The notes under the pieces were generated by a model. That model was not told the DNA's origin, did no database searches, and worked only from the letters and a program-made list of their open reading frames with translations. 64,000 nucleotides of DNA from contig NZ_JASNJE010000009.1 in the NCBI RefSeq assembly GCF_030164465.1, positions 1 through 64,000 on the forward strand. Direction: 5' to 3'. The position numbers and the translations under genes were made by a program. Source of the stretch: Sedimentitalea xiamensis. GTDB lineage: Bacteria > Pseudomonadota > Alphaproteobacteria > Rhodobacterales > Rhodobacteraceae. This document shows positions 49,767-59,012 of this stretch, piece after piece (position 1 is the stretch's first letter; each line of letters begins with the position of its first letter).

Positions 49767-49966
49767 TCCGGCCGCTGCTGATCTGTGCCGGATTGATGGC
49801 GCTGAGCGCCTGCGATCCGGTCGATACGCCGTCACGGCGACCCGAGCCAACCTCTACGATCGGTGGCGTCGGGGTCTCCGGAGATGTTCGGATGGGCGTG
49901 TCCCTGTCCATGCGCAACGCGGTCGACCCGGCGGCCGTTTCGGGCTATCATCAGGTTCTGCCGTGA
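49763..49966 (+). CDS. Small argH-linked lipoprotein
   Basis: A 67-residue protein starting at a GTG that overlaps the argH stop (GTGA). Lipobox LSAC gives lipid-modified C17. The mature part has a Pro-rich stretch and then a Gly/Val/Ser strand-like end ([18 protein letters not shown]). Probably an outer-membrane or periplasmic lipoprotein; the function is unknown. Confidence 0.75.
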   Translation: MIRPLLICAGLMALSACDPVDTPSRRPEPTSTIGGVGVSGDVRMGVSLSMRNAVDPAAVSGYHQVLP

Positions 49967-49994
49967 AGATGTGTAGCAGATCGGGATTTCGGGC

Positions 49995-50165
49995 ATGAAG
50001 AAGATCGTGGTTGTACTGGCCGTCTTTCTCGCGGGATGCGGAGTCGATGGCGAGCCGGTGCAGCCTTCGATGAATGTCGGTATCGGGGTCGGTTCCGGCG
50101 GGATGCACACCTATGGCGCGCTCGGCGTTCACCAGGGGCCGATGTCGATCTACCTGGGGTTCTGA
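49995..50165 (+). CDS. Second small lipoprotein
   Basis: A 56-residue protein beginning MKKIVVVLAVFLAGCG, lipidated at C15, with a Gly-rich tail (MNVGIGVGSGGMHTYGALG) ending IYLGF. Its build mirrors the preceding lipoprotein, suggesting an old duplication. It is 28 bases after that gene and 3 bases before the DUF2834 gene. Confidence 0.72.
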   Translation: MKKIVVVLAVFLAGCGVDGEPVQPSMNVGIGVGSGGMHTYGALGVHQGPMSIYLGF

Positions 50166-50168
50166 TTC

Positions 50169-50486
50169 GTGTCATCGCTCCGGAAGGTCTATCTCGCCCT
50201 GGCGGTCTGGGGCGCGGTGCATCCGATGTATTATTTCCTGCAATGGTTCGGCGCGAACGGTCTGGATCTCGCCGGACTGATGGACGCCTGGCATGCCAAC
50301 GCCGCCAGCAGCGGGCTGGTCTGGGACCTGACAATCGCCGCCGTGACGCTCACCGTTTTCGTGATTGCCGAAGTCGCGGTGCGGCGAAACTGGATCGGGC
50401 TGATCGCGATACCGGCAACCTTTGGCATCGGCGTCAGCTGCGGCCTGCCGCTCTACCTGTTCCTGCGCACGCGCCCGGTTGACTGA
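50169..50486 (+). CDS. DUF2834 family membrane protein
   Basis: A 105-residue protein with three hydrophobic helices and the DUF2834 pattern (LRKVYLALAVWGAVHP and GVSCGLPLYLFLR). GTG 50169 lies 3 bases past the lipoprotein stop. The function is unknown; it is part of an argH-lipoproteins-DUF2834-lysA run. Confidence 0.82.
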   Translation: MSSLRKVYLALAVWGAVHPMYYFLQWFGANGLDLAGLMDAWHANAASSGLVWDLTIAAVTLTVFVIAEVAVRRNWIGLIAIPATFGIGVSCGLPLYLFLRTRPVD

Positions 50487-50535
50487 GCTGACGAATCCGT
50501 TTGATCCGCCCTCGGGATCGGTTTAATCGCGCGGC

Positions 50536-51801
50536 ATGGATCATTTCCTTTACAGAAACGGCAGCTTGCATGCCGAAGACGTGCCGGTCAGCGATATTGC
50601 CGCTGCCGTGGGCACGCCGTTCTACGTCTATTCCACGGCAACCTTGCTGCGTCACTTCAGCCTGTTCGACGAGGCGCTGGCGGGCACCGACCATCTGGTG
50701 TGCTACGCGATGAAGGCGGCCAGCAATCAGGCGATCCTGAAGACGCTGGCGCAGGCCGGCGCGGGGATGGACGTGGTGTCCGTCGGCGAATACCTGCGGG
50801 CCAGGGCGGCGGGCGTGCCGGGAGAGCGGATCGTGTTTTCCGGCGTCGGCAAGACCGCCGAGGAAATCCGCACCGCGCTGGAAGGCGGCATCCGCCAGTT
50901 CAACGTCGAATCCGAGCCGGAACTGGAGGTTCTGAACGCGGTGGCCCTGTCGCTGGGCAAGATCGCGCCGATCACCATCCGTGTGAACCCGGACGTCGAC
51001 GCGAAGACCCACGCAAAGATCGCAACCGGAAAGTCCGAGAACAAGTTCGGAATTCCGATCGCCCGCGCCCGCGAGGTCTATGCGCTGGCCGGGGCGATGC
51101 GCGGTCTCGACGTGATCGGGATCGACGTGCATATCGGCAGCCAGTTGACCGATCTTGCACCGTTCGAGCAGGCCTACCTCAAGGTGGCGGAACTCACGAC
51201 CCTGTTGCGCGCGGATGGGCACGACATCCGGCGGCTCGATCTTGGGGGCGGGCTGGGTATCCCGTACGAACGCAGCAACAGCGCGCCACCCCTGCCGCTG
51301 GATTACGGCGCGCTGATCAAGCGCACGGTCGGCCATCTCGGCTGCGAGATCGAGATCGAACCGGGCCGGCTGATCGCGGGCAATGCCGGGATCATGGTCT
51401 GCAGGGTGATCTATGTGAAACAGGGCGAAGGACGCGATTTCCTGATCCTGGACGGGGCGATGAACGATCTGATCCGACCGGCGATGTATGATGCGCACCA
51501 TGATATCGTGCCGCTGGTCGAACCGGAACCGGGTGTCGAGACGCGGCCCTATGACATCGTCGGCCCGGTCTGCGAAACAGGCGACACATTCGCGAGGCAA
51601 CGGGCCATGTCGCCGCTCGCGGCGGGCGACACGATCGCCTTTCGCAGCGCCGGGGCCTATGGCGCGGTGATGGCCAGCGAATACAACACCCGCCCGCTGA
51701 TCCCGGAAGTTCTGGTGAAAGGGGATCAATTTGCGGTTATTCGGCACCGTCCGACCTTTGACGAAATCATAAATCGCGATACCATCCCCGAATGGCTGTG
51801 A
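50536..51801 (+). CDS. lysA: Diaminopimelate decarboxylase
   Basis: A 421-residue PLP enzyme (alanine racemase fold type III) making lysine from meso-diaminopimelate. PLP lysine K60 is in CYAMKAASN; HIGSQLTD and GPVCETGD are present. It lies in the common rhodobacterial order argH-lysA-TIGR02302. Confidence 0.97.
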   Translation: MDHFLYRNGSLHAEDVPVSDIAAAVGTPFYVYSTATLLRHFSLFDEALAGTDHLVCYAMKAASNQAILKTLAQAGAGMDVVSVGEYLRARAAGVPGERIVFSGVGKTAEEIRTALEGGIRQFNVESEPELEVLNAVALSLGKIAPITIRVNPDVDAKTHAKIATGKSENKFGIPIARAREVYALAGAMRGLDVIGIDVHIGSQLTDLAPFEQAYLKVAELTTLLRADGHDIRRLDLGGGLGIPYERSNSAPPLPLDYGALIKRTVGHLGCEIEIEPGRLIAGNAGIMVCRVIYVKQGEGRDFLILDGAMNDLIRPAMYDAHHDIVPLVEPEPGVETRPYDIVGPVCETGDTFARQRAMSPLAAGDTIAFRSAGAYGAVMASEYNTRPLIPEVLVKGDQFAVIRHRPTFDEIINRDTIPEWL

Positions 51802-51835
51802 CGCGCTTCCGCGTCGCGGCCCTTCGGAGACCCTG

Positions 51836-54400
51836 ATGGCCAAACCCACCGGCACGATCCCCGTCCTGAGCGATCTGCGCCTGCCTCTGTTCCTCACCCG
51901 TTGCGGCCTGCTGGCCGAAAACGCCGTGCGCAGCTTCTGGCCCTTTGTCAGCGTGGCGCTGCTGGCGCTGGCCCTGCTGATGCTCGGCGTGCAGGATCAT
52001 TTGCCGGTCAGGATCGTCTGGGGCGGCGCGGCGCTGTCCGGACTGGCGCTGCTCGGGACAGTCGCGATCGGGCTGCGGCAGTTCCGCTGGCCGACACGGG
52101 ACAAGGCGTTGGCGCGGCTCGATGAAACCCTGCCGGGCCATCCGATCCAGGCGCTTCTCGACGATCAGGTGATCGGCACCGCCGACCGCGACTCGATGGC
52201 CGTCTGGCAGGCGCATCAGACGCGCATGGCCAGACGTGCCGCCACCGCCCGCGCGCCCGCCCCGGATCTTCGCGTGGCCCGGCGTGATCCCTTCGCGTTG
52301 CGCTATGCGGCCTTGCTGGTGTTTCTCGTGGCGCTGCTGTTCGGTTCGATCTGGCGCGTCGGGACCATGGCCGCCATGGCGCCGGGCGGGATCGATCTCG
52401 CCGGTGGCCCGACATGGGAAGGCTGGGTCGAGCCGCCGCGATACACGGGCAAACCGACGATCTATCTGAACGACGTGTCCGCGCCGATGATGCAGGTACC
52501 CGAAGGCAGCCGGATCACTCTGCGCTTTTATGGCGAGATCGGCGCCCTCACGCTGGCCGAAACCGTCTCCGGCCGCATCGGGGAAACCCCGCCCGCAAGC
52601 GATCCGATCCAGGACATCACCGTCGCGCGGGACGGGGAATTACGGATCGACGGACCCGGCGGGCGGACCTGGGACCTGCGGGTGCTCGCGGACATGCCGC
52701 CGCAGGTGGCTATCGCGGGACCGGCGGAGGCCGAGGCCACCGGCGAAATGCTGCTGCCCTTCGCGGCCTCCGACGACTATGGCGTGGTGTCCGGGCAGGC
52801 GCGGATAACGCTCGACCTGGGGGTCCTGCCAAGACGCCACGGCCTGGCGGTGGACCCGGACCCGCGGGACGAGGTGATCGTGCAATTGCCGATGCCGATT
52901 GCCGGGGACCGGACCGATTTCACCGAAACCCTGGTCGAGGATTTTTCCAGGCACCCCTGGGCGCATCTGCCCGTGACCGTCACGCTGTCCGCCGAAGATG
53001 CCGCGGGTCACGTGACCGAGGCCGAGCCGCGGCCGATGCTGCTGCCGGCCCGCCGGTTCTTCGATCCGATGGCCGCGGCGGTGGTGGAGCAGCGGCGCGA
53101 CCTGCTTTGGTCGCTGGACAACGCGCGGCGGGTGGCGCAGGTGCTTCGGGCCATTTCCCATCGTCCGGACGAGGTTTTCCGCTCCGAAACCAGCTATTTG
53201 CGTCTTCGGGCGATCCTGCGTCGGCTGGAATTGATGACGGACCATGGCCTGACCGGAGACCATCAGGCCGAACTGGCCCAGGCCATGTGGGATCTGGCGA
53301 TCCTCCTGGAAGAAGGTGACCTGGGCGATGCGCTCGAACGGCTGCGCCGGGCGCAGGAACGGCTGAGCGAGGCGATGAAGAACGGCGCCAGCGACCAGGA
53401 GATCGCCGACCTGATGCAGGAATTGCGTGAGGCGACGGACGACTACCTGCGGCAACTGTCGCGTCAGGCGCAGCAGCAAGGCCAGCAGGGCGACCAGCAG
53501 CAGGCGCAGAACGGGATGCAGATGACGCAGGACGACCTGCAACGCATGATGGACCGCATCCAGGAATTGATGGAACAGGGCCGCATGGCCGAGGCCGAAC
53601 AGGCGCTGCGGGAATTGCAGCAGATGATGGAAAACATGCGCGTGACCCAGGGGCAGGGTCAGGGCGGCCAGTCCGAAGGTCAGCAGGCGATGGAAGGGCT
53701 TGCCGAAACCCTGCGCGAACAGCAGGGTCTGTCCGATCAGGCGTTCCGCGATCTTCAGGAACAGTTCAATCCGGGTGCCCAGTCCGGGGAAAACCGGGGC
53801 AACGAAGGCCGCAATGGCGGCCAGGGGCGCGGCCAGAGCCACGAGGGACAGGGTCAGGGGCGCGCCGACGGGCAGGGCCAGCCGGGCAGCAACGGGCAGC
53901 CGGGATCGGAACAGTCGCTGGCGGACCGGCAGCAGGCGCTGCGCGATGAACTGGCCCGCCAACAGGGCAGGTTGCCCGGCGCGGGCACGCCCGAAGGCGA
54001 TGCCGCCCGCGATGCGCTGGACCGGGCCGGGCGCGCGATGGAAGGGGCCGAGCAATCCCTGCGGCAGGACGACTACGCCGGCGCCATCGACCAGCAGTCC
54101 GAAGCCATGGAGGCGCTGCGCGAAGGCATGCGCGCGCTGGGCGAAGCGATGGCGCAGCAACAGCAGAACCAGACCGGGCAGGGTATGACCGAAGGCGACA
54201 TGCGGGCGCAGAACCGCGATCCGCTGGGCCGGAACAGCGGATCGAACGGATCCCTTGGCACTCAGGAAAACCTGTTGCAGGGCGAGGACGTGTATCGCCG
54301 GGCCCGCGAACTGCTGGACGAAATCCGGCGGCGGTCAGGTGAAGCCGAGAGGCCCGAAGTCGAACGGGATTACCTGCAAAGGCTGCTTGATCGTTTCTGA
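51836..54400 (+). CDS. TIGR02302/DUF4175 family membrane protein
   Basis: An 854-residue protein with N-terminal membrane helices (about 30-80 and 155-180), a periplasmic beta-rich middle, and a long helical C-terminal half. Residues about 540-695 are dominated by Gln, Gly and Met-rich coiled segments. The family (TIGR02302, aProt_lowcomp) is restricted to alphaproteobacteria and often sits near lysA; the function is unproven. The site GGAG precedes ATG 51836. Confidence 0.88.
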   Translation: MAKPTGTIPVLSDLRLPLFLTRCGLLAENAVRSFWPFVSVALLALALLMLGVQDHLPVRIVWGGAALSGLALLGTVAIGLRQFRWPTRDKALARLDETLPGHPIQALLDDQVIGTADRDSMAVWQAHQTRMARRAATARAPAPDLRVARRDPFALRYAALLVFLVALLFGSIWRVGTMAAMAPGGIDLAGGPTWEGWVEPPRYTGKPTIYLNDVSAPMMQVPEGSRITLRFYGEIGALTLAETVSGRIGETPPASDPIQDITVARDGELRIDGPGGRTWDLRVLADMPPQVAIAGPAEAEATGEMLLPFAASDDYGVVSGQARITLDLGVLPRRHGLAVDPDPRDEVIVQLPMPIAGDRTDFTETLVEDFSRHPWAHLPVTVTLSAEDAAGHVTEAEPRPMLLPARRFFDPMAAAVVEQRRDLLWSLDNARRVAQVLRAISHRPDEVFRSETSYLRLRAILRRLELMTDHGLTGDHQAELAQAMWDLAILLEEGDLGDALERLRRAQERLSEAMKNGASDQEIADLMQELREATDDYLRQLSRQAQQQGQQGDQQQAQNGMQMTQDDLQRMMDRIQELMEQGRMAEAEQALRELQQMMENMRVTQGQGQGGQSEGQQAMEGLAETLREQQGLSDQAFRDLQEQFNPGAQSGENRGNEGRNGGQGRGQSHEGQGQGRADGQGQPGSNGQPGSEQSLADRQQALRDELARQQGRLPGAGTPEGDAARDALDRAGRAMEGAEQSLRQDDYAGAIDQQSEAMEALREGMRALGEAMAQQQQNQTGQGMTEGDMRAQNRDPLGRNSGSNGSLGTQENLLQGEDVYRRARELLDEIRRRSGEAERPEVERDYLQRLLDRF

Positions 54401-55177
54401 CTATTTCGGAAGATAGGTGTTGAGCGTGGAATCCAGCCAGACGCGCATCTGGTTCACATTGGCGACATAGCTGTCCAGGGCCGGGGCCGCCTGCGGAACG
54501 CTTTCAGAAATGCGGTCGGCCCAGGAATAGACGAGGACAAGGACCGACGCCACGGCGATCACCAGCGCGAAACCGCGCGCGAAACCGCCCGCGTTTCCGG
54601 TTCCCGAAGCCGCCGATAGCGCGGGTGGCACGTTCGGCGAAACGTCATCCGGCGCGTCGGGTTCCGGTCCGGCAAGCTCCGGCAGAGCGTCGCGCCCGGG
54701 CTTTGTCCGCGTGTCCACGGGGGGGGATTCGGCCCCGTCGGCGGCGGCATCGTCCGGTTCTGGTCCGGGATCGGCAGCCGTCTCTGTCGCGCCGCTTTTC
54801 TCGGCCGCGCGCAGTCTTACCTCGCGTTCCGCTTCCGCGCGCAGGATTTCGATAACGACCGGATCGATGTCCCGCCTTGGAGGAAGGGTGTCGTCTTCCT
54901 CGGCCCCTTCCAGGTCATCTTCGTCCTCATCCACGTCTTCGCCGGTCTGCGCGATGTCGCCGCCTCGTGCCGGCCCGTCGCGCGGATCGTCATCGCGGAC
55001 CGCGTCGTTCCGCTCCACGGATTCGAGCTTCCCGGACGTGTCCTGCCGGGGATGATCCGGATGGGCGTGGAACCACAGGTTACCGCAATTTGAACACTGG
55101 ACTTCGCGGCCTTCGGCCGGAATTGCCGCATCCGGCACTTCGTACTGGGCATCGCAATTCGGGCATGTCAGCCGCAT
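54401..55177 (-). CDS. MJ0042-type zinc-ribbon membrane protein
   Basis: A 258-residue protein with an N-terminal zinc ribbon: CPNC and CSNCG (residues about 5-8 and 33-37). A long acidic/proline-rich linker follows, then one hydrophobic helix (about 205-225). The MJ0042/zinc_ribbon_5 family is widespread in alphaproteobacteria; its role is unknown. It converges with the TIGR02302 gene, ending one base past its stop. Confidence 0.85.
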   Translation of the reverse strand: MRLTCPNCDAQYEVPDAAIPAEGREVQCSNCGNLWFHAHPDHPRQDTSGKLESVERNDAVRDDDPRDGPARGGDIAQTGEDVDEDEDDLEGAEEDDTLPPRRDIDPVVIEILRAEAEREVRLRAAEKSGATETAADPGPEPDDAAADGAESPPVDTRTKPGRDALPELAGPEPDAPDDVSPNVPPALSAASGTGNAGGFARGFALVIAVASVLVLVYSWADRISESVPQAAPALDSYVANVNQMRVWLDSTLNTYLPK

Positions 55178-55359
55178 ACTCCGCCTCCTGATCCTGTCCG
55201 CTGCCTGTGCGTCTACTGCTTGTTTTGCGGAACCATAGGTTGTCGGACCCGGTTGGAAAAGGACAATCTGGCCCCCGGCGGCGTCGTGCCGCCGGGGCGG
55301 GCGAAGGGCCATTGAAACCTGTCATTCGGTCAGGCAAAAGGCACCCGAGTGTCAGGGGG

Positions 55360-56043
55360 ATGGCCGTGATCAGTCTGGAACAGGTGGGCTACAGCTACAG
55401 CGGCAAGGAACTGCTGAGCGATGTGTCGGTCGATCTGTCTCCGGGGTCGTTCCATTTCCTGACGGGGCCATCGGGGTCCGGCAAGACCACCCTGATAAAG
55501 CTGTGTTACGGGGCGCTTCTTCCGACCGTGGGACGGGTCCGGGCGTTTGACGCGGATCTGGCGGCGCTGGACCGCGACCAGACGGCCCTGTTGCGCCGGC
55601 GGGTCGGTGTCGTGCATCAGGATTGCCGGTTTCTGGATCATCTGCCGCTGGCGGACAACATTGCCCTGCCGCTGATCGTTTCCGGGCGCGACATGGGGCA
55701 AGAGAACACCAACCTGACCGACCTCATGCACTGGGTCGGATTGTCCGCGCGGGCGGATGCCCTGCCGCCGGAACTGTCGGGCGGCGAACGCCAGCGTGCG
55801 GCGCTGGCCCGCGCCGTGATCATGTCGCCGGACGTCATACTCGCCGATGAGCCGACCGGGAACGTGGATTGGGACATGTCGCAACGGTTGCTGAAACTGC
55901 TCGTGGAACTCAACCGGATGGGCAAGACGGTGCTGGTCGCCAGCCACGATCTGGCCCTGATCCGTGCCGCGAAGAACCAGGTGCAGGCCCGCGTGCTGCG
56001 CATTTCCGAAAAGCGGCTGCAACTGGCGGGGGCGGACCTGTGA
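55360..56043 (+). CDS. ftsE: FtsE, cell-division ABC ATPase
   Basis: A 227-residue ATPase with Walker A GPSGSGKT (36-43), signature LSGGERQR and Walker B VILADEPTGN. With FtsX it signals to septal cell-wall hydrolases. ATG 55360 with an AGGGGG-like site is used; GTG 55366 is an alternative. It overlaps ftsX by 4 bases. Confidence 0.94.
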   Translation: MAVISLEQVGYSYSGKELLSDVSVDLSPGSFHFLTGPSGSGKTTLIKLCYGALLPTVGRVRAFDADLAALDRDQTALLRRRVGVVHQDCRFLDHLPLADNIALPLIVSGRDMGQENTNLTDLMHWVGLSARADALPPELSGGERQRAALARAVIMSPDVILADEPTGNVDWDMSQRLLKLLVELNRMGKTVLVASHDLALIRAAKNQVQARVLRISEKRLQLAGADL

Positions 56044-56939
56044 AAAAGGGCGACATCCGCGAATTGCTCGCCGGCGATGTCCAGGCGGACCGGCTCGTTC
56101 CTCCGAGCGGTCTTACAGCCCACCTGACGATCTTTGTCAGTGGCGCGATGGCATTCCTGGCGGTGTTCGCCCTGGCGCTGTCCCTGGCGTCGGGACGGCT
56201 GGCGGATCGCTGGGCCGACGAACTGGCCCGCAGCGCCACCCTGCGCATTTCGGCCTCGGCCGATCAGCGGGCGGTGCTGACCGAGGCGGCGCTGGCGATC
56301 CTTGAGCAGACTCCGGGCGTCGCAAGCGCCCGCGCCATGACCCCGGAAGAACAGGCCGCCCTTCTGGCGCCCTGGTTCGGGGCATCGTTGCCGCTGGACA
56401 GCCTGCCTGTCCCACAACTGATCGAGGTTGTGGCGGACGGGCCGGGCTATGACGCAGAGGGCCTGCGCCTGCGCCTGAGCGCCGAGATTCCGGGCGCGGT
56501 GCTGGACGATCACACGCGCTGGCGTGAACCGCTGGTCCGGGCGGCAGGGAGCCTGCGGACGCTGGGAGTCTTTTCTGTCCTGCTGATCGGCTGCGCCATG
56601 GCGGCGATGATCACCCTGGCTGCCCATGCGGGGCTGGCGGCGAATGCGCAGGTGATCGAGGTTCTGAGACTGGTCGGGGCGCAGGATCGCTATATCGCGA
56701 ACGCCTTCGAGCGCCGTTTCACCCTGCGCGCGCTGATTGGCGCCGCCGGGGGCATGGCACTGGGCGTGTTCGGGGTGGCGCTGCTGCCGTCGGCGGGCGA
56801 TGCGGACGGGTTTCTCACCGGGCTGGGGTTTCAGGGCGCGGGGTGGCTCGTGCCATTGCTCGTCCCGCTTCTGGGCGCGGGCGTCGCCTTCGCGGCTACA
56901 AGGGCGGCGGCGCGTCGCAGATTGGAGCGTTTGCAATGA
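56040..56939 (+). CDS. ftsX: FtsX, cell-division membrane subunit
   Basis: A 299-residue protein with an N-terminal helix (about 27-48), a periplasmic loop and three C-terminal helices ending in a basic tail. This is the FtsX layout. It starts at GTG 56040, overlapping the ftsE stop. It overlaps plsC by 4 bases. Confidence 0.92.
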   Translation: MKKGDIRELLAGDVQADRLVPPSGLTAHLTIFVSGAMAFLAVFALALSLASGRLADRWADELARSATLRISASADQRAVLTEAALAILEQTPGVASARAMTPEEQAALLAPWFGASLPLDSLPVPQLIEVVADGPGYDAEGLRLRLSAEIPGAVLDDHTRWREPLVRAAGSLRTLGVFSVLLIGCAMAAMITLAAHAGLAANAQVIEVLRLVGAQDRYIANAFERRFTLRALIGAAGGMALGVFGVALLPSAGDADGFLTGLGFQGAGWLVPLLVPLLGAGVAFAATRAAARRRLERLQ

Positions 56940-57679
56940 TCCGGGATGGTATCCAATGGCTGCGGTCGCTGCTGTTCGTTGGCCAGATCTATCTGATGAT
57001 GCCGATCGTCGGGCTGGCGTTCGCGCCCTGGGCGCTGTTCAGCAAGCATGGCGCGCGGGTCTGCTGCAAGACCTATTCGCGCTGGGTGTTCTGGTCGGCG
57101 CGCTGGATGGTCGGCATCCGGTGCGAAGTGCGGGGCACGCCGCCCGCGGGCGAGGCTCTGGTCGCTGCCAAGCACCAGTCGTTTCTGGACATCATGATGA
57201 TCTTCACCGCCTTGCCGACAGCCAAGTTCATCATGAAAAAGGAAATCCTGCGCACGCCGGTGATCGGGCAATATGCCAAGCTTCTGGATTGCGTGCCGGT
57301 GGATCGCGGCAAGCGCGGCGCGGCCATCGACAAGATGGTGCGCGATGTTCATGCGGGGCGGCAGGAGGCCGGGCAGCTGGTGATCTATTCGCAGGGCACC
57401 CGCGTCGCGCCGGGTGTGAAGGCGGATTACAAGGTCGGCACCGGGATTCTCTATGAACAGCTTGGCCAGACCTGCGTTCCGGTGGCGACGAACGTCGGCG
57501 TGCTCTGGCCGCGCAAGGGTATCATGCGCCGCCCCGGTGTCGCGGTGGTGGAGTTTCTTGATCCGATCGAGCCGGGCATGTCCCGCGTCGCATTCATGAC
57601 CGAACTGGAACGCCGGGTCGAAGCCCGGTCCGACGCATTGATGCGCGAAGCGGGGTTCGACCCGGACGCCGGATCCTGA
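56936..57679 (+). CDS. plsC: 1-acyl-sn-glycerol-3-phosphate acyltransferase
   Basis: A 247-residue membrane enzyme making phosphatidic acid. The catalytic HxxxxD motif is H80-QSFL-D85; substrate-binding SQGTRVAPG replaces the usual EGTR. The N-terminal helix (about 10-35) anchors it. It forms an overlapping operon ftsE-ftsX-plsC. Confidence 0.92.
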   Translation: MIRDGIQWLRSLLFVGQIYLMMPIVGLAFAPWALFSKHGARVCCKTYSRWVFWSARWMVGIRCEVRGTPPAGEALVAAKHQSFLDIMMIFTALPTAKFIMKKEILRTPVIGQYAKLLDCVPVDRGKRGAAIDKMVRDVHAGRQEAGQLVIYSQGTRVAPGVKADYKVGTGILYEQLGQTCVPVATNVGVLWPRKGIMRRPGVAVVEFLDPIEPGMSRVAFMTELERRVEARSDALMREAGFDPDAGS

Positions 57680-57721
57680 GGGCCGGACGGTCGGTGTGTC
57701 CGCCACTGGTGGCACGCGGAG

Positions 57722-58315
57722 TCACGCCGCGGCGGCGCCGATCTTTTCCACCTGGCCGAACCAGCGTTCGATCATCCCCGGCTTCGGGTCGCTGGCGCCG
57801 GCGAAATAGGTGAAGCGAGTCGGCTTGATGCCGACGAAACCGAGGATCTGGCCGCGCATCTGCCAGATCAGCGCGCGGCGATACATCAGCCGCATGATCC
57901 AGCCCGGCGTGTCTGATGTCAGGATCACCCGCGCCGACCGCCCGGTCAGCATCGGCGCGGGCATTCCGCCCAGTTTCGGATTGCGCGGATCGAAAGCGCG
58001 CCCCGGCACGAAGGCGCGGTCGATCAGACCCTTGAGCCGCGCCGGCAGGCCGCCCCACCACATCGGCGTGGTCAGAACCATGTGGTCGCTCCATTCTATG
58101 TCGTCCATCACGGATTGAAGCGCAGGTTCCAGAGGTTTGAAATCATTGTAGTTCCCGCGTCCGAAATCGTCGTCGAAATCGAGATCCGAAAGGTGGGCGA
58201 TGCGCACGTCATGACCCGCGCGCCGCGCCGCGCCGGCGTAGCGTTCGGCAAAGGCGCGCGACAGGCTGGTCTCGGCCGGATGGCCGTCAAGGATGAAGAT
58301 CTTCTTGGCAGGCAT
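57722..58315 (-). CDS. NAD(P)H:quinone oxidoreductase, flavodoxin-like fold
   Basis: A 197-residue flavoprotein of the NQO1/MdaB/KefF-like group, with IFILDGHP at the start and TTPMWWGGLPARLKGLIDRAF around 80-100. It probably reduces quinones or electrophiles by two electrons. The ATG at 58315 is chosen; upstream Met codons lie in the operator zone. It is divergent from the TetR gene that likely represses it. Confidence 0.87.
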   Translation of the reverse strand: MPAKKIFILDGHPAETSLSRAFAERYAGAARRAGHDVRIAHLSDLDFDDDFGRGNYNDFKPLEPALQSVMDDIEWSDHMVLTTPMWWGGLPARLKGLIDRAFVPGRAFDPRNPKLGGMPAPMLTGRSARVILTSDTPGWIMRLMYRRALIWQMRGQILGFVGIKPTRFTYFAGASDPKPGMIERWFGQVEKIGAAAA

Positions 58316-58331
58316 GGTGATTCTCCTAAAA

Positions 58332-58397
58332 ATGACCGTAGTCATTTATTTGTATATAAAATGACCACGGTCAATAAAAAAATTTGACCGTGGTCAG
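58332..58397. promoter_or_regulatory. Three TetR-type operators between quinone reductase and tetR genes
   Basis: Three near-identical 12-base dyads occur: TGACCGTAGTCA (58333-58344), TGACCACGGTCA (58362-58373) and TGACCGTGGTCA (58385-58396). The last two are perfect palindromes. Centres are 29 and 23 bases apart. They fill an AT-rich divergent promoter and are the probable sites of the adjacent TetR protein, controlling both genes. Confidence 0.85.
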
Positions 58398-58412
58398 AAA
58401 AAATGCGAAGAC

Positions 58413-58997
58413 ATGCTCATGAGCAAACCGGTTCAACAACGCACCCTGCGCACACGGGCGAAATTGCTGGACGTGGCGGAGACACTGGTGCGGGAGGCCG
58501 GCTACGAGGCGCTGCGGGTGGAAGAGGTGGTGGCGCGCGCCGGGGTGGCGAAGGGCACATTCTTCGCGCATTTCCGCGACAAGGACGCGTTGATGGAGAT
58601 CCTGATCGGGCAGGAACTGGACGCGCTGCTGACGCAGGCCGGGGCGCTGCCCGCGCCCGCCGATATCGCCGGGATCTGTGCGCGGCTGTTGCCGGTACAC
58701 GGATTCATGACCTGCGAACGTTATGTGTTCGATCTGATCCTGCGCTATTCGGGGGCCGCCGCGGTTACCGAGATCGGGCCGATCGCGATGAGTTTCGATC
58801 GCTACGCGACGCTGGTGACGGGCTGGATGCCGGCCGGAGACTATCGCCGCGACGTGGATGACACCTTGCTGGCGGAAGGGGTGCAGGCCTTTGCAGTGCA
58901 GTCGATGGGGTTGCAGTTCTGCGCCTTGCATCAGGCGCAGAGTTTTCAGGACAGGTTCGAAACCTATCTCGCGGCCTGGCTGACCCCGGCGGTGTGA
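58413..58997 (+). CDS. TetR-family regulator
   Basis: A 194-residue regulator. The N-terminal helix-turn-helix (about 30-55) includes VEEVVARAGVAKGTFFAHF; the C-terminal helical domain presumably binds a ligand. ATG at 58413 or 58419. It is autoregulated and represses the quinone reductase gene through the three dyads, by inference. Confidence 0.9.
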   Translation: MLMSKPVQQRTLRTRAKLLDVAETLVREAGYEALRVEEVVARAGVAKGTFFAHFRDKDALMEILIGQELDALLTQAGALPAPADIAGICARLLPVHGFMTCERYVFDLILRYSGAAAVTEIGPIAMSFDRYATLVTGWMPAGDYRRDVDDTLLAEGVQAFAVQSMGLQFCALHQAQSFQDRFETYLAAWLTPAV

Positions 58998-59012
58998 CCG
59001 CCGGGGCTGCGA

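Noticed and set aside
53450-53930. Repeated CAG/GGGCAG-like tracts that could suggest a DNA repeat array
   Set aside because: They are codons of the Gln/Gly-rich region of one intact protein, irregular in length and spacing; not a CRISPR or tandem array.
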